DNA of 64,000 bases from Aquariibacter albus (GTDB lineage Bacteria; Pseudomonadota; Gammaproteobacteria; Burkholderiales; Burkholderiaceae_C), in assembly GCF_014145335.1 (NCBI RefSeq), contig NZ_JACIVI010000005.1, forward strand, positions 180,531-244,530, given 5' to 3'. Below the pieces are notes generated by a model. It saw only the letters and a list, made by a program, of their open reading frames with translations. It did no database searches and was not told the origin of the DNA. Shown piece by piece: positions 45,071 to 56,883 of the stretch (position 1 is its first letter; each line of letters begins with the position of its first letter). A program made the position numbers and the translations under genes.

Positions 45071-45643
45071 ATGCCTTCATGGACCCATCCTGGCCCCTTC
45101 CTTCTCCTGCTGGCCTGCGGCCTGGGCCTGGCTCCGGCCGCGAAGGCCCTGGAGCTGGCCGGGCGCAAGACCCTGTCGGCCGTCACGGCCGAGGGCGCCA
45201 CGGTGACGCTGGGCGCGGTGGTGTTCACCCCGGCGGCCGACGGCGCGGTGCGCTTCAAGGTCGAGATGCAGCACGAGGCGCTGAGCGATCACTTTCTCTC
45301 GATGCGCGAGTTCAAGTGCCTGCCGGGCCCCAAGGAAATCAGTTGCTACGTGCCCTACCCCTACCGGCACCCGGAGCAGGTGCGCCCGGGCCAGCTGGCC
45401 TGGCTGGAGCACAGTCTGCTGTTCTTCTTCAAGACCCCGACCGATTTCGGGGCCAAGCTGTGGAACGGGCTGTACTTCGTGTTCACGGACACCGGCCCGG
45501 CCCTGGTCGGCGTGCCCCAGGCGGTGGACCTCAACCTGATCGGCGCACCGCCGGCCGACCTGTCGCGGCCGCCCTACGGCCCGGACAAGCGCCACGCGAT
45601 CCCTGCGGACGCCCGCTGGATCCGCACGCTGCGGATCGAGTAG
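45071..45643 (+). CDS. Secreted protein of unknown function
   Basis: A 190-residue protein with an N-terminal signal peptide (hydrophobic FLLLLACGLGLAPAAKA, cleavage likely after residue 26). The mature part begins LELAGRKTLSAVTAEGATVTLG and contains a Cys pair (KCLPGPKEISCYVPYPYR) that could form a disulfide, followed by FFFKTPTDFGAKLWNGLYFVFTDTG. I do not recognise the family; the pattern suggests a small periplasmic beta-rich protein. It stands alone between the BLUF gene and the HMA-domain gene. An upstream in-frame start at 45002 would put 23 residues before the signal peptide. Confidence 0.7.
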   Translation: MPSWTHPGPFLLLLACGLGLAPAAKALELAGRKTLSAVTAEGATVTLGAVVFTPAADGAVRFKVEMQHEALSDHFLSMREFKCLPGPKEISCYVPYPYRHPEQVRPGQLAWLEHSLLFFFKTPTDFGAKLWNGLYFVFTDTGPALVGVPQAVDLNLIGAPPADLSRPPYGPDKRHAIPADARWIRTLRIE

Positions 45644-45710
45644 CGCGCCTACAGCCTCGGATGGCCGAGGCTGGGCGATGATCCAGCCCCTGCATCCTGG
45701 GTGCCAAACC

Positions 45711-45920
45711 ATGCCCGAGCACACTTTGCTGATCCCCGATCTGAACTGCGACCACTGCGTGCGCTCCGTCACTGCCGCCCTGCGCGCTTTGGACCCGCAG
45801 GCACAAGTTCAGGTCAAGCTCAGCCAGCGGCTGGTACAGGTGATCACGGAGGCCACGCCGGCCGCGGTGGCCCTCGCCCTCACCGCCGAAGGCTATCCCC
45901 CGCAAGTCGAGAAGGACTGA
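45711..45920 (+). CDS. Heavy-metal-associated (HMA) domain protein, CopZ-like
   Basis: A 69-residue single HMA domain. The metal-binding CxxC is C13/C16 in [13 protein letters not shown], followed by the ferredoxin-like fold pattern [25 protein letters not shown]. Such proteins carry Cu(I) or related metals to P-type ATPases or sensors, but no metal ATPase is near. The usual Met before the first Cys is replaced by Leu, as in some Burkholderiales members. The ATG at 45711 gives the full domain without extension. It is 7 bp upstream of the ubiA GTG start. Confidence 0.85.
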   Translation: MPEHTLLIPDLNCDHCVRSVTAALRALDPQAQVQVKLSQRLVQVITEATPAAVALALTAEGYPPQVEKD

Positions 45921-45927
45921 GGCGGTA

Positions 45928-46863
45928 GTGGACCTTCACCGTACCACCTCCTCGTCGCCCTCGAACTGCCTCAAGGCTCGGCTGGCGCTTTGGCTGGACC
46001 TGATCCGCTGGAACCGCCCGGCCGGCTGGCTGCTGCTGCTGTGGCCGACCCTGGCCGCCTTGTGGCTGGCGGCCGGCGGCTGGCCGGGCGTGCATCTGCT
46101 GGCGGTGTTCGTCGCGGGCACGGTGCTGATGCGCAGCGCCGGATGCTGCGTGAACGACGTCGCCGACCGTGAGTTCGACCGGCATGTGAAGCGCACCGCC
46201 CAGCGGCCCGTGACGAGCGGCAGGGTGTCCGTGAGGGAAGCCCTGGCCGTCGGCGCCAGCCTGGCCCTGCTGGCCTTTGCGCTGGTGCTGAGCACCACGC
46301 CGGCCGCGGTGGCCTGGTCCTTCGTCGCACTGGCCGTGACGGTGGCCTACCCCTTCGCCAAGCGCTTCGTCGCGATGCCGCAGGCCGTGCTGGGCGTGGC
46401 CTTCAGCCTGGGCATGCCGATGGCGTTCGCGGCGGTGCATGGCGGCAGTCCGGACGCGGGCCCCTGGTGGTCGCTGATGCCGGCCTGGGCCTGGGCGCTG
46501 TGGGTCGGCAACCTGGCCTGGGTGCTGGCCTACGACACCGAATACGCGATGGTCGACCGTGACGACGACCTGAAGATCGGCATCCGCACCTCGGCCCTCA
46601 CCCTGGGCCGGGCCGACGTGGCGGCCGTCATGGGCTTCTATGGCCTCTTTCTCGCGCTGTGGGGCGGCGTCGGCTGGCGGCTGGGCCTGGGTCCGGCCTA
46701 TGCCGCGGGCTGGCTGGGCGCGGCACTTCAAGTGCTCTGGCACCACCGCCTGATCCGCGGCCGCAGCCGCGAGGGCTGCTTTGCGGCCTTCCGCGCGAAC
46801 CATTGGGTGGGCGCCAGCCTGTTCGCAGGCCTCGCGCTGGATCTGGCGCTGCATCCGGCCTGA
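45928..46863 (+). CDS. ubiA: 4-hydroxybenzoate polyprenyltransferase UbiA
   Basis: Integral membrane prenyltransferase that attaches the isoprenoid tail to 4-hydroxybenzoate in ubiquinone synthesis. The 311-residue protein has two Asp-rich Mg-diphosphate motifs, [15 protein letters not shown] and [16 protein letters not shown], and about eight membrane helices. The N-terminal [22 protein letters not shown] is characteristic of UbiA. The start is GTG at 45928, 7 bp after the HMA gene. UbiC and other ubi genes are not adjacent. It is convergent with the anti-sigma factor gene, 17 bp apart. Confidence 0.95.
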   Translation: MDLHRTTSSSPSNCLKARLALWLDLIRWNRPAGWLLLLWPTLAALWLAAGGWPGVHLLAVFVAGTVLMRSAGCCVNDVADREFDRHVKRTAQRPVTSGRVSVREALAVGASLALLAFALVLSTTPAAVAWSFVALAVTVAYPFAKRFVAMPQAVLGVAFSLGMPMAFAAVHGGSPDAGPWWSLMPAWAWALWVGNLAWVLAYDTEYAMVDRDDDLKIGIRTSALTLGRADVAAVMGFYGLFLALWGGVGWRLGLGPAYAAGWLGAALQVLWHHRLIRGRSREGCFAAFRANHWVGASLFAGLALDLALHPA

Positions 46864-46880
46864 GACCTCGTCGACCGGCC

Positions 46881-47603
46881 TCAGAGCCGCACCGTGCGGC
46901 CCAGGTAGAGGATGGGCCCGGTCGGCTTGCCGACCGGGGATCCCGCCTCGGGCTCCAGCGTCAGCTCGAAGAGCTGACGCGCGCCGAGGGTGGGCATGCG
47001 CTCGACCGGCAGCTCGACGACCTGGCCGGGCCGCACCAGGCCCAGCGAGGTGGGTCCGGCCGCGCCCTCCGCCTTGGTCCAGAACTGCAGGGCCTTGCCT
47101 TCCGGCACCGATTCGGGCGGCACGATCGGCACCAGGCGCAGGCGCCCTCCGGCGGTGGCCTCGACGACCCAGCCGTTGCGCTTGTCGTCCGGAGCCTCCA
47201 GCACGGCCAGGTAGCGCGGCGCGACGCTGGCTCGCTCGGCCAGCGCAAGCTGCTCGGTCAGCATCACACCCATCAGCAGCGCGGCCGCGGTGGCCAGCGC
47301 GCTCACGCCCTGCCAGATCCGCAGACGGCGCCAGCGCGGGTCGTTGGCGGCCTCGGCCCCCGGCAGCGCGGGCCGTGCCGGCAGACGGGCTTCGATGCGT
47401 GCCCACAGGCCCGGCGCCGGACTCGCCGTGCCGACCTGGTGGGCCAGCGGGAGCAGCCGGTCCTGCCAGTAAGCCCGTTCGGCCTGCAGGCCGGCATCCG
47501 TGGTCAGCGCAGCCTCGAAGGCCAGGCGCTCCTCGGCGGACAGGGTGCCGAGCACGTACTCGCCGGCCGAGGCCGTGCGCTCGTCCCGATCGGTGAGGTT
47601 CAT
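46881..47603 (-). CDS. Anti-sigma factor, RskA-like
   Basis: A 240-residue bitopic inner-membrane anti-sigma factor. The cytoplasmic N-terminus (ASAGEYVLGTLSAEERLAFEAAL, ending about 97) is the RskA zinc-less anti-sigma type. One membrane helix lies at about 98-115 (WQGVSALATAAALLMGVML), followed by the extracytoplasmic RskA domain with LRLVPIVPPESVPEGKALQFWTKAEG and SLGLVRPGQVVELP. Its ATG overlaps the sigma factor stop by 4 bp, so it is coupled to the sigma it should control. Regulated proteolysis is likely; the stimulus is unknown. Confidence 0.9.
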   Translation of the reverse strand: MNLTDRDERTASAGEYVLGTLSAEERLAFEAALTTDAGLQAERAYWQDRLLPLAHQVGTASPAPGLWARIEARLPARPALPGAEAANDPRWRRLRIWQGVSALATAAALLMGVMLTEQLALAERASVAPRYLAVLEAPDDKRNGWVVEATAGGRLRLVPIVPPESVPEGKALQFWTKAEGAAGPTSLGLVRPGQVVELPVERMPTLGARQLFELTLEPEAGSPVGKPTGPILYLGRTVRL

Positions 47604-48160
47604 GACAGGCACTCCTTCAGCGAAACCAGACCGCGGCGGATCCAGCTTTTGACCGTCCCCACCGGCGTGGCCAGCTGCTGGGCGATCTGTTCATGGGTGT
47701 GCCCCTCCACGAAGGCGCGGAGGATGCACTCGCGGCGCCGCTCCTCCAGACGGGCCAGGCAGCGCTCCAGCGCACGCAGCTCGCCGGGCAGGCGCTCGGG
47801 GGGCGTGTCGTGCAGGATGGGCAGCGCATCGGCCAGGCCCTCGACGGCGTCGCCGACGCTGACCTCGCGCCCGGCCCGGCGCTGCACGTCCAGCGCACGG
47901 TGGCGGACCACGGTGTAGATCCAGCCGCGGGCCGAGCCCAGCGTGCGTTGGTAGCTGCCGGCACGCTGCCAGATCTGCAGGAAGGCATCCTGCAGCACGT
48001 CGTGCGCGGTGTCGCGGTCGCGCACGATGCGCAGCGCCACGCCGAGCAGCCAGCGCGATTCGCGCTCATAGATCTGACGCAGCGCGAAACGCTCACCACG
48101 GGCGCAGGCCTCCAGGGCAGCGGCGTGGTCGAAGTCGTCCGGTGGGGCGGTGGCCGTCAT
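47600..48160 (-). CDS. ECF-type RNA polymerase sigma factor (SigK-like)
   Basis: A 186-residue extracytoplasmic-function sigma factor with region 2 (HDVLQDAFLQIWQRAGSYQRTLGSARGWIYTVVRHRALD) and region 4 (EERRRECILRAFVEGHTHEQIAQQLATPVGTVKSWIRRGL) separated by a short linker. Pairing with an RskA-like anti-sigma factor places it near the SigK/ECF19 type groups. The promoters it controls are not identified; its own upstream region (about 110 bp) shows no obvious autoregulatory match. It is first in a two-gene operon with the anti-sigma gene. Confidence 0.92.
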   Translation of the reverse strand: MTATAPPDDFDHAAALEACARGERFALRQIYERESRWLLGVALRIVRDRDTAHDVLQDAFLQIWQRAGSYQRTLGSARGWIYTVVRHRALDVQRRAGREVSVGDAVEGLADALPILHDTPPERLPGELRALERCLARLEERRRECILRAFVEGHTHEQIAQQLATPVGTVKSWIRRGLVSLKECLS

Positions 48161-48273
48161 GGGGGCGTCCGGAATCGGAGGGAGGGCGGGAGGTGGGCGA
48201 CGCAGGATGGCGCACGCCGGCCCAAGGGCGGACTACGTCGCAGGGCGAGGGCCGGATGCAGGGCCGGGTGGTC

Positions 48274-49068
48274 TCACAGCAGCACGCAGGCCAGGGGGTC
48301 GTGACCGTCGGCTTCGCCGCTGTGGCTGTGGCCACGCGCGCTGCATACAACCCGGGTGCGGCCGGCGGGGCCATGGTCCACCGTGTAGTCGTGCCGGCAG
48401 TGCAGGTGGCCATGGATCCACAGCTGGGCAGCCGGCAGCAGCCCATCGTCGGCATTGCAGAAGCTGGCGGTGGCGGGCTGCGCGCCGTAGCGCGGGTCGG
48501 CGCTTTTCAGGCTGGGCCCGAAGTGCGTCATCACCACCGTGCTGTGCCAGTGGCCGGGATCGGCCGGATCGGCGGGCGGCCTCTGGCGCAGGGCGGCCGC
48601 CAGCCAGGCGCGGCTGTCGAGCGCTTCCTCGCGCACGGCCGCCGCGTCGAAGGGCAGGCCGTTGCGCGTGCTGCGCATCACATCGACGAAGTAGCGCGCG
48701 GCGCGCAAGGCCTTGTCCCGGCGGGAGGGGCCGAAGAGGTCGAAGTCGCACCAGCGCGTGCAGGCCAGCAGGCGGTGACGGCGGCCGTCGGCGCCCTGCA
48801 GCAGCACGGCCTCCTTCTCCAGCAGCCGGATGCCCAGGCCTTGCAGGTGCGCGCGCAGGGCGGGCCAGGCCTCGTTCCATTCGCGGCGATCGAACTCGTG
48901 GTTGCCGGCGATGGCGTAGATGGGCACCGGCCAGCCGGCGAACAGGCGGTAGCCCTCCCAGCGGGCGTCGATGTCGCCGGCCAGCAGCAGGGCCTCCGCG
49001 CCCGGTGCGGGCACGGGCGTGAAGCTCTCGGTCTCCAGGTGCAGGTCGGACAGGATCTGCAGGCGCAT
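48274..49068 (-). CDS. Metallophosphoesterase (calcineurin-like)
   Basis: A 264-residue calcineurin-like phosphoesterase with a two-metal site. Motifs in order are D8-x-H10 (LSDLHLE), GDIDARW, the GNHEFD signature, VVMTHFGPS and WIHGHLHCRHDY; all metal ligands are present. The GHLH near the C-terminus and lack of a signal peptide point to a cytosolic enzyme. Substrate could be nucleotides, phosphodiesters or phosphoproteins. It lies 113 bp from the sigma factor gene and is followed, 34 bp away on the same strand, by the UPF0149 gene upstream. Confidence 0.86.
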   Translation of the reverse strand: MRLQILSDLHLETESFTPVPAPGAEALLLAGDIDARWEGYRLFAGWPVPIYAIAGNHEFDRREWNEAWPALRAHLQGLGIRLLEKEAVLLQGADGRRHRLLACTRWCDFDLFGPSRRDKALRAARYFVDVMRSTRNGLPFDAAAVREEALDSRAWLAAALRQRPPADPADPGHWHSTVVMTHFGPSLKSADPRYGAQPATASFCNADDGLLPAAQLWIHGHLHCRHDYTVDHGPAGRTRVVCSARGHSHSGEADGHDPLACVLL

Positions 49069-49102
49069 GGCGCAGCAGCCCCTCAGCCGGCGGCGGCCGG
49101 GC

Positions 49103-49909
<807 letters not shown>

Positions 49910-49952
49910 CGGGGCATTGTCGGCCAGCCGCCCGGCTTAGCATCGCCCCACC

Positions 49953-50999
<1,047 letters not shown>

Positions 51000-51042
51000 G
51001 CGATGCCGGCGTCTCAGGCTCATCCCATGAGCCTTGGCAGTT

Positions 51043-52455
51043 TCACTTGCCGATGCAGAAGCGGCCGAAGATCTCGCCGAGCAGCTCGTCGGCCGTGGTG
51101 TGGCCGGTGATGGCACCCAGCGCATCGTGGGCGGCGCGCAGCTCCTCAGCCAGCAATTCCAGCGGCGCGTCGGACACGTCGAGCAGCGAGCGCGCCGCGG
51201 CCAGGTGCCCGGCCGTGGCGGCCAGCGCATCGAGGTGGCGCGCACGGGCGATGAAACTGCCCTCCCCGGCCGGCTGGGCGCCGGCCGCCTGCAGCAGGCG
51301 CTGGCGCAGGATCTCCAGGCCGGCCCCGCTGCGGGCCGACAGGCTGAGCGGGCCCTCGGGCGGCAGCGCGTCGAGCAGGTCGGCCTTGTTCCAGACCTCC
51401 AGCACCGTGCGGGCGCCGGCCTCGGCCAGGCCGGCGGCAATGCGCGCGTCGGCCGCGTCGTAGTCGGGCTGACCGCGGCGGCCCAGATCGCGCAGGAAGA
51501 CGACCGCATCGGCTTCGGCGATGGCCGTCCAGCTTCGGGCGATGCCCAGGCGCTCGACCTCGTCGGCCGTGTCCTCGTCACTGCGCAGGCCGGCGGTGTC
51601 GGTGATGTGCAGCGGCACGCCGCCGATCTGCAGCGATTCGGAAATGCTGTCGCGCGTGGTGCCGGGAATGGGCGTGACGATGGCCCGTTCGGCCCCGGCC
51701 AGTGCATTCAGCAGCGAGCTCTTGCCGACGTTCGGCTGGCCGGCCAGCACCACGCGCAGGCCGTCACGCAGCAGCACGCCCTGCCGCGCGCGCGCGCGCA
51801 GCGCGGCCAGCTCGGCCTCCAGCACGGCCAGACGCGGCCGGGCGCGGGCCTGTTCGAGGAAGTCGATGTCCTCGTCCGGAAAGTCGAGCGTGGCCTCGAC
51901 CAGGGCGCGCAGCTCGACCAGGCGATCGCGCAGCGAAGCAATGCCCTGCGAGAAGACGCCGGCCAGCGCGCGGCTGGCGCTGCGGGCTGCGGCCTCGGTG
52001 CTGGCGTCGATCAGGTCGGCCACGGCCTCGGCCTGGGCCAGGTCCAGCTTGCCGTTCAGCCAGGCACGGCGGGTGAATTCGCCCGGATCGGCCAGGCGCA
52101 GCCGCGGCAGGGCGCCGGGGCCGTCGGCGGAGGCTGCCGCGGCCTCCAGGCAGCGCGCCAGCAGCAGCTCCAGCAGCACCGGACCGCCGTGGGCCTGGAG
52201 CTCCAGAACATGCTCGCCCGTGGCGCTGTGCGGGGCGGGGAAGTGCAGGGCCAGGCCCTGGTCGAGGCACTGCCCCGCCGCGTCGCGGAAGGGCAGGTAG
52301 TGCGCATGGCGCGGCTGCAGCACCTGGCCGAAGAGGACCTCGATCAGCCCGTCCAGCGGCTGCGGCGAGGAGATGCGGACGATGCCGATGGCACCGCGCC
52401 CGGGCGCGGTGGCCAGGGCCAGGATGGGATCGTCCAGGGCAGCCAGGGGATTCAT
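51043..52455 (-). CDS. mnmE: tRNA modification GTPase MnmE (TrmE)
   Basis: Partner of MnmG in wobble-uridine cmnm5 modification. The 470-residue protein has the N-terminal folate-binding domain ([21 protein letters not shown]), the central helical region, the G domain with [29 protein letters not shown] and NKAD, and the essential C-terminal FCIGK with the conserved cysteine. It follows yidC (79 bp) in the rpmH-rnpA-yidD-yidC-mnmE set typical of origins. A strong GC hairpin (52481-52518) lies between yidC and mnmE. Confidence 0.97.
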   Translation of the reverse strand: MNPLAALDDPILALATAPGRGAIGIVRISSPQPLDGLIEVLFGQVLQPRHAHYLPFRDAAGQCLDQGLALHFPAPHSATGEHVLELQAHGGPVLLELLLARCLEAAAASADGPGALPRLRLADPGEFTRRAWLNGKLDLAQAEAVADLIDASTEAAARSASRALAGVFSQGIASLRDRLVELRALVEATLDFPDEDIDFLEQARARPRLAVLEAELAALRARARQGVLLRDGLRVVLAGQPNVGKSSLLNALAGAERAIVTPIPGTTRDSISESLQIGGVPLHITDTAGLRSDEDTADEVERLGIARSWTAIAEADAVVFLRDLGRRGQPDYDAADARIAAGLAEAGARTVLEVWNKADLLDALPPEGPLSLSARSGAGLEILRQRLLQAAGAQPAGEGSFIARARHLDALAATAGHLAAARSLLDVSDAPLELLAEELRAAHDALGAITGHTTADELLGEIFGRFCIGK

Positions 52456-52533
52456 GCGCGGATTCTGCGGGGCTGGAAACAGCGACGCCCCGGGGCCGGG
52501 GGGCCGCGGGGCGTCGCTGGGCTGCGTGCAGGG

Positions 52534-54201
52534 TCAGTTCACGCCGACCTTGCGGTTGATCACCCATTGCTGCGCGATCGAGAGCAGGTTGTTGGTGATC
52601 CAGTAGAGCACCAGGCCGGCCGGGAAGAAGAAGAACATCACCGAGAAGATGAGCGGCATGATCCACATCATCTTGGCCTGCATGGGATCCGGCGGGGTCG
52701 GGTTCAGCCAGGTCTGCAGCAGGGTGGAGGCGGTCATCACCACCGGCAGGATGTAGTACGGGTCCTTGATCGACAGGTCGCTGATCCAGCCGATCCAGGG
52801 CGCGCCGCGCATCTCGACGCTCGACAGCAGCACCCAGTACAGCGCGATGAAGACGGGAATCTGGATCAGGATGGGCAGGCAGCCGCCGAGCGGGTTGACC
52901 TTCTCCTCCCGGTACAGCTTCATCATCTCCTGCTGCATCTCCTGCGGCTTGTCCTTCAGGCGTTCGCGCATCGCCATCACCCGCGGGCTGATGGCCTTCA
53001 TCTTGGCCATCGAGCGGTAGGCGCTGGCATTGAGCCAGTAGAAGGCGGCCTTCAGCAGCACGACGAGCGCGACGATGGCCCAGCCCCAGTTGCCGATCAG
53101 GCCATGCAGCTTGTCGAGCAGCCAGAACAGCGGCTTGGCCAGGATGGTGACCCAGCCATAGTCCTTCACCAGTTCCAGGCCGGGGGCCAGGGCGGCGAGC
53201 TTGTTCTCCTCCTGCGGGCCGACGAAGAGCTGGCTGTCAAAACGCAGGCTGGCCCCGGGGGCCACTTCGCCCAGGGGGAAGATCTGACCGACCGCATAGA
53301 GGTTGGTGTCGACCTTCTTCGTGTAGAACTCGCGCGGCATCGCGTCCTGGTGCAGCCAGGCGCTGGCGAAGTAGTGCTGGACCATCGCGATCCAGCCGTC
53401 GCCGGCCGTCTTCGCGTGCTCTGCCTTGCCCTTCTCGATGTCCTCGAAGTGGACCTTCTTGAACTTGTCCTGCTCGGTGTAGACGGCCGGGCCGGTGAAG
53501 GTCTGGTAGAAGCTCGATTCGCCGGGCGGCGGATTGCCATCGCGGACCAGCTGCTGGTAGAGCTGCGGGCGCAGCGGCGCGGCGCCCTCGTTCTGCAGCT
53601 CATGGCGCACGGCCACGACATAGCTGCCGCGGGTGAAGCGCAGCGTCTTGCGCAGCTTCAGGCCACTGGCCGAATCGGCGGTGAAGACCAGCTCCAGCGC
53701 CTCGGCCCCCTCGGCCAGCTCGGTCGGGCCGGCTTGCAGCTGGAAAGTGCTGAGGTGGGTGGGCAGATCCGGCGCCCCGACCAGACCGGTCTGCGCCAGG
53801 TAGACACGCTCGGCCGAACGATCGAGCAGCACGATGTTCTGACCGGCCTTCTGCGCGTCATGGAAGCCGCGCAGCTCGACCCGGACGATGTCCGCGCCGC
53901 GATGGTCCACCGTGACCTTCAGCGTGTCCGTCGTGACGGTGACCGTGGGCGTGACGTCCGCGGCAGCCGAAGCGGCGGCCGGCGGGGCCACGGCCGCGAC
54001 ACCGCCCAGGGCGCTGGGCGCAGGGAGGGTGGCGGCGGAACTGCCCGGGGCGGAGGGCTTGACCGGGGCGGCGGCCTGCTGCGTCGGGGTCGGCATGCCG
54101 AAGAGGGTGGGCTGGCCGGTGTGGCGGTTCCACGCGTCCCACAGCAGGACCAGCGACATCAGGAAGACCACCCACAGGATGGTGCGGCGCATATCGGTCA
54201 T
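52534..54201 (-). CDS. yidC: Membrane protein insertase YidC
   Basis: Inserts and folds inner-membrane proteins alone or with Sec. The 555-residue protein has the first membrane helix at 5-22 (RRTILWVVFLMSLVLLW), a large periplasmic beta domain (about 60-350, starting after a Pro/Ala linker), and the conserved C-terminal core of five helices (GNWGWAIVALVVLLKAAFYWLNASAYRSMAKMKAI; GGCLPILIQIPVFIALYWVL), where the positively charged groove arginine R (in NASAYRSMAKM) is kept. The stop of yidD overlaps its start by 4 bp. Confidence 0.97.
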   Translation of the reverse strand: MTDMRRTILWVVFLMSLVLLWDAWNRHTGQPTLFGMPTPTQQAAAPVKPSAPGSSAATLPAPSALGGVAAVAPPAAASAAADVTPTVTVTTDTLKVTVDHRGADIVRVELRGFHDAQKAGQNIVLLDRSAERVYLAQTGLVGAPDLPTHLSTFQLQAGPTELAEGAEALELVFTADSASGLKLRKTLRFTRGSYVVAVRHELQNEGAAPLRPQLYQQLVRDGNPPPGESSFYQTFTGPAVYTEQDKFKKVHFEDIEKGKAEHAKTAGDGWIAMVQHYFASAWLHQDAMPREFYTKKVDTNLYAVGQIFPLGEVAPGASLRFDSQLFVGPQEENKLAALAPGLELVKDYGWVTILAKPLFWLLDKLHGLIGNWGWAIVALVVLLKAAFYWLNASAYRSMAKMKAISPRVMAMRERLKDKPQEMQQEMMKLYREEKVNPLGGCLPILIQIPVFIALYWVLLSSVEMRGAPWIGWISDLSIKDPYYILPVVMTASTLLQTWLNPTPPDPMQAKMMWIMPLIFSVMFFFFPAGLVLYWITNNLLSIAQQWVINRKVGVN

Positions 54202-54509
54202 GGCGTGATTTCAGACGATGAAGATGACGGGGCAGGGTCAGGACGCCGACCCAGCAGCCAGCCGCGCGCAGCTTGTCGCGGCACCGGATCGCAGCCCCCG
54301 GCGCAGCCGGGATGGCAGCGCAGCAGACGGCCGGCGGTCAGCAGGCTGCCGTGGAAGGCGCCGTGACGCTCGATGGCCTCCAGGCCATAGACCGAGCAGC
54401 TCGGGGTGAAGCGACATGCGCTGCCGATCCAGGGGCTGAGCAGCAGGCGGTAGGCCTTCAGCAGGCCCCGCAGCGCGCGGGCTGCCCAGGAGAGCGTGGA
54501 AGCGCTCAC
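54198..54509 (-). CDS. yidD: Membrane protein insertion efficiency factor YidD
   Basis: A 103-residue small protein that helps YidC-dependent insertion, attached to the inner membrane through an amphipathic N-terminal helix. The conserved core is LLKAYRLLLSPWIGSACRFTPSCSVYGLEAIERHGAFHGSLLTAGRLLRCHPGCAGGCDPVP, with the family cysteines. The C-terminus is longer than usual and Ser-rich (APSSSSSEITP). It overlaps both rnpA and yidC by 4 bp, so translation is coupled along the operon. Confidence 0.95.
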   Translation of the reverse strand: MSASTLSWAARALRGLLKAYRLLLSPWIGSACRFTPSCSVYGLEAIERHGAFHGSLLTAGRLLRCHPGCAGGCDPVPRQAARGWLLGRRPDPAPSSSSSEITP

Positions 54510-54964
54510 CGCTTGCGTCCTGCGGCGGCCTCGCCGAACAGGGCCTGGATCTCGGCGCGCACGACTTCGCGCAGCGCCTGCGAAGCCGCGCTGGGGTAGC
54601 TGGAACGCTCGTAGCCCGTGCGCAGCCGCAGCACCCAGTCCCCGGGCGGAAGCTGGGCGGCGGCCGCCGCAAAACAGACCTTCGCCTGACGGCGGATGAG
54701 GTTGCGCGTCACCGCACGGCGTGCCTGCTTCTTGGGCAGGATCAGGCCGATGCGATGACTTTCGTCCACAGGCCCCGGACGCTGCAGGCCCGGGCCTGTT
54801 GACAAGTCACCCGCGATGCGTGTCGCGGCAGGCTGGTGATGGAGCACGAAATGCGCACTCCGCGCACGGGGTCGCGTCGCGAGGACCGCCTGGAAGGCGG
54901 GGGCCCCGCTCAGGCTGGCATGACGGGATCGCAGGTCGGGCGACCCGGGATCGCCGGACGACAC
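54506..54964 (-). CDS. rnpA: Ribonuclease P protein component
   Basis: Protein subunit of RNase P, which matures tRNA 5' ends with the catalytic RNA. The 152-residue product carries the family basic block RIGLILPKKQARRAVTRNLIRRQAK with the RNR motif, then DWVLRLRTGYERSSY. The N-terminus is longer than usual (about 40 extra residues), and the start is uncertain: GTG at 54964 lies 19 bp after rpmH, but a later start near the FQAVLATRPRARSAHFVL block is possible. The RNA subunit gene is not in the window. Confidence 0.92.
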   Translation of the reverse strand: MSSGDPGSPDLRSRHASLSGAPAFQAVLATRPRARSAHFVLHHQPAATRIAGDLSTGPGLQRPGPVDESHRIGLILPKKQARRAVTRNLIRRQAKVCFAAAAAQLPPGDWVLRLRTGYERSSYPSAASQALREVVRAEIQALFGEAAAGRKR

Positions 54965-54983
54965 GTCCGTGCGAGCCGCCGGA

Positions 54984-55118
54984 TCAGACGGCCAGGCGCT
55001 TGCGGCCCTTGGCGCGACGGGCCTTGATGACCTGACGGCCGCCGCGGGTCTTCATGCGGACGAGGAAGCCGTGGGTGCGGGCACGACGGGTCTTGGAGGG
55101 CTGGTAGGTACGCTTCAT
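54984..55118 (-). CDS. rpmH: 50S ribosomal protein L34
   Basis: A 44-residue, very basic ribosomal protein with the family sequence [20 protein letters not shown] and a C-terminal [10 protein letters not shown]. It heads the rpmH-rnpA-yidD-yidC-mnmE operon, divergent from dnaA. A candidate promoter on the minus strand is TGTAAT at 55304-55309 (revcomp of ATTACA), with a leader of nearly 185 nt. Confidence 0.98.
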   Translation of the reverse strand: MKRTYQPSKTRRARTHGFLVRMKTRGGRQVIKARRAKGRKRLAV

Positions 55119-55485
55119 GATGGTCCTCGGGCGCCGGCAGGTCGCAAACCCGGGCGCATCGTTCGACAGGGAACAGGAATGTGGACCGGCCCGGGCCGGC
55201 AGGCCACGCGTCGCCGCGACGGCCTGCCGGCCGAGTCCGGCCGGATCTTCCCCGCAAGGCAGAAGCCCGAAACCAGGCCCCCGCATCACGCGGAAAACCT
55301 GCAATTACAACACAGGCGCGGGTCTTCGTGGAACGAGGCCCGGGAACAGGCCGCGGCAGAGGCACGCCAGGGAGCGTCTGTCAACCCACAACTTGTTCTC
55401 CGAAGGCTGTGGATAAGTCATGTCCTAAGCGGGCCGGACGTCTAGAATCCGGCCGCTCCAAGGCCCCTTGTCCACAAGCGATCCG
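55119..55485. promoter_or_regulatory. rpmH-dnaA divergent control region with DnaA boxes
   Basis: This 367-bp gap holds a perfect DnaA box TGTGGATAA at 55408-55416, a near-perfect TTGTCCACA at 55468-55476, and TAGAAT at 55443-55448 as a likely dnaA -10 box. The boxes bracket the dnaA promoter, as expected for autorepression. The rpmH side carries an AT-richer patch at 55293-55315 that fits its promoter. Confidence 0.7.
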
Positions 55486-56883
55486 ATGGGTGAAACCACC
55501 TCGCGCAACCCCCTGTGGCAACTTGGCTGCGAGCGACTCGCGGCCGAATTGCCCGAGCAGCAGTTCAACACCTGGATCCGCCCGCTGCCGCCGGCGGAGC
55601 TGAGCGACGACGCCGAAGGCGGCCTCGTCGTCACGCTGAAGGTGCCGAATCGCTTCAAGATGGACTGGATCCGCAGCCAGTACGGCGCGCGCATCGAGGC
55701 CTTGCTGGCCGAACTGAGCGGCCAGAGCGTGCGGGTCGAGCTCCAGCTTGCCGCCCGGGAGCCCCAGGCGATCCGGGTGGCCTCGCCCCTGCCCGTCCAG
55801 GCCAGCCTGCCGATCGCCGACGGCGGTCCCGCAGTGCGCGCCAGCGACACCCCGGCCCTGGCCACGCATCGTCTGAACGCCTCGCTGACCTTCGAGAACC
55901 TGGTGCCGGGCCGTGCGAACCAGATGGCACGCACGGCGGCGCTGCACGTGGCCGGCGCACCGGGGGTCATGTACAACCCGCTGTTCATCTACGGGGGTGT
56001 GGGCCTCGGCAAGACCCACCTGATCCATGCGGTGGGCAACGCGCTGCTGCGCGACAAGCCCGATGCCCGCATCCTCTACCTGCATGCCGAGCAGTTCATC
56101 TCGGATGTGGTGAAGAACTACCAGCGCAAGACCTTCGACGAGCTCAAGGCCAAGTACCACTCGCTGGACCTGCTGCTGATCGACGACGTGCAGTTCTTCG
56201 CCGGCAAGGAGCGGACGCAGGAGGAGTTCTTCAACGCCTTCGAGGCCCTGCTGGCCAAGCGGGCGCACATCATCATGACCAGCGACACCTACCCCAAGGG
56301 GCTGGCCGACATCGATGAGCGCCTGACCAGCCGCTTCGACGCGGGCCTGACGGTGGCCATCGAACCGCCCGAGCTGGAGATGCGGGTCGCGATCCTGCTG
56401 AAGAAATCGGAATCCGAAGGCGCGCCCATGCCCGAGGACGTGGCCTTCTTCGTGGCCAAGAACGTGCGGGCGAATGTGCGCGAACTCGAAGGCGCGCTGC
56501 GCAAGGTGCTGGCCTATGCGCGCTTCAGCCACAAGGACATCAACATCGGCCTGGCGCGCGAGGCGCTGAAGGACCTGCTGTCGATCCAGAACCGGCAGAT
56601 CTCGGTCGAGAACATCCAGAAGACGGTGGCCGACTTCTACAAGATCAAGGTCGCCGACATGTACAGCAAGAAGCGGCCGGCCTCGATCGCGCGGCCGCGC
56701 CAGATCGCCATGTACCTGGCCAAGGAGCTGACGCAGAAGAGCCTGCCCGAGATCGGGGAGCTCTTCGGCGGCCGCGACCACACCACCGTACTGCACGCCG
56801 TGCGCAAGATCGGCGGGGAGCGGCAAAAGAACAGCGAGCTCAACCAGCAGCTGCATGTGCTGGAGCAGACGCTCAAGGGCTGA
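55486..56883 (+). CDS. dnaA: Chromosomal replication initiator protein DnaA
   Basis: AAA+ ATPase that opens the origin. From ATG 55486 the product is 465 residues: domain I ([27 protein letters not shown]), a linker of about 50 residues, the AAA+ core with [10 protein letters not shown] near 168-177 and [12 protein letters not shown], and the DNA-binding domain with the signature [18 protein letters not shown] at 55468 would add 6 residues but coincides with a DnaA box, so ATG is preferred. It is divergent from rpmH and followed by dnaN after 295 bp. Confidence 0.97.
   Translation: MGETTSRNPLWQLGCERLAAELPEQQFNTWIRPLPPAELSDDAEGGLVVTLKVPNRFKMDWIRSQYGARIEALLAELSGQSVRVELQLAAREPQAIRVASPLPVQASLPIADGGPAVRASDTPALATHRLNASLTFENLVPGRANQMARTAALHVAGAPGVMYNPLFIYGGVGLGKTHLIHAVGNALLRDKPDARILYLHAEQFISDVVKNYQRKTFDELKAKYHSLDLLLIDDVQFFAGKERTQEEFFNAFEALLAKRAHIIMTSDTYPKGLADIDERLTSRFDAGLTVAIEPPELEMRVAILLKKSESEGAPMPEDVAFFVAKNVRANVRELEGALRKVLAYARFSHKDINIGLAREALKDLLSIQNRQISVENIQKTVADFYKIKVADMYSKKRPASIARPRQIAMYLAKELTQKSLPEIGELFGGRDHTTVLHAVRKIGGERQKNSELNQQLHVLEQTLKG

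Noticed and set aside
52481..52518. An 11-bp perfect hairpin between yidC and mnmE as a terminator.
   Set aside because: There is no U tract on either strand; it may slow degradation or do nothing.
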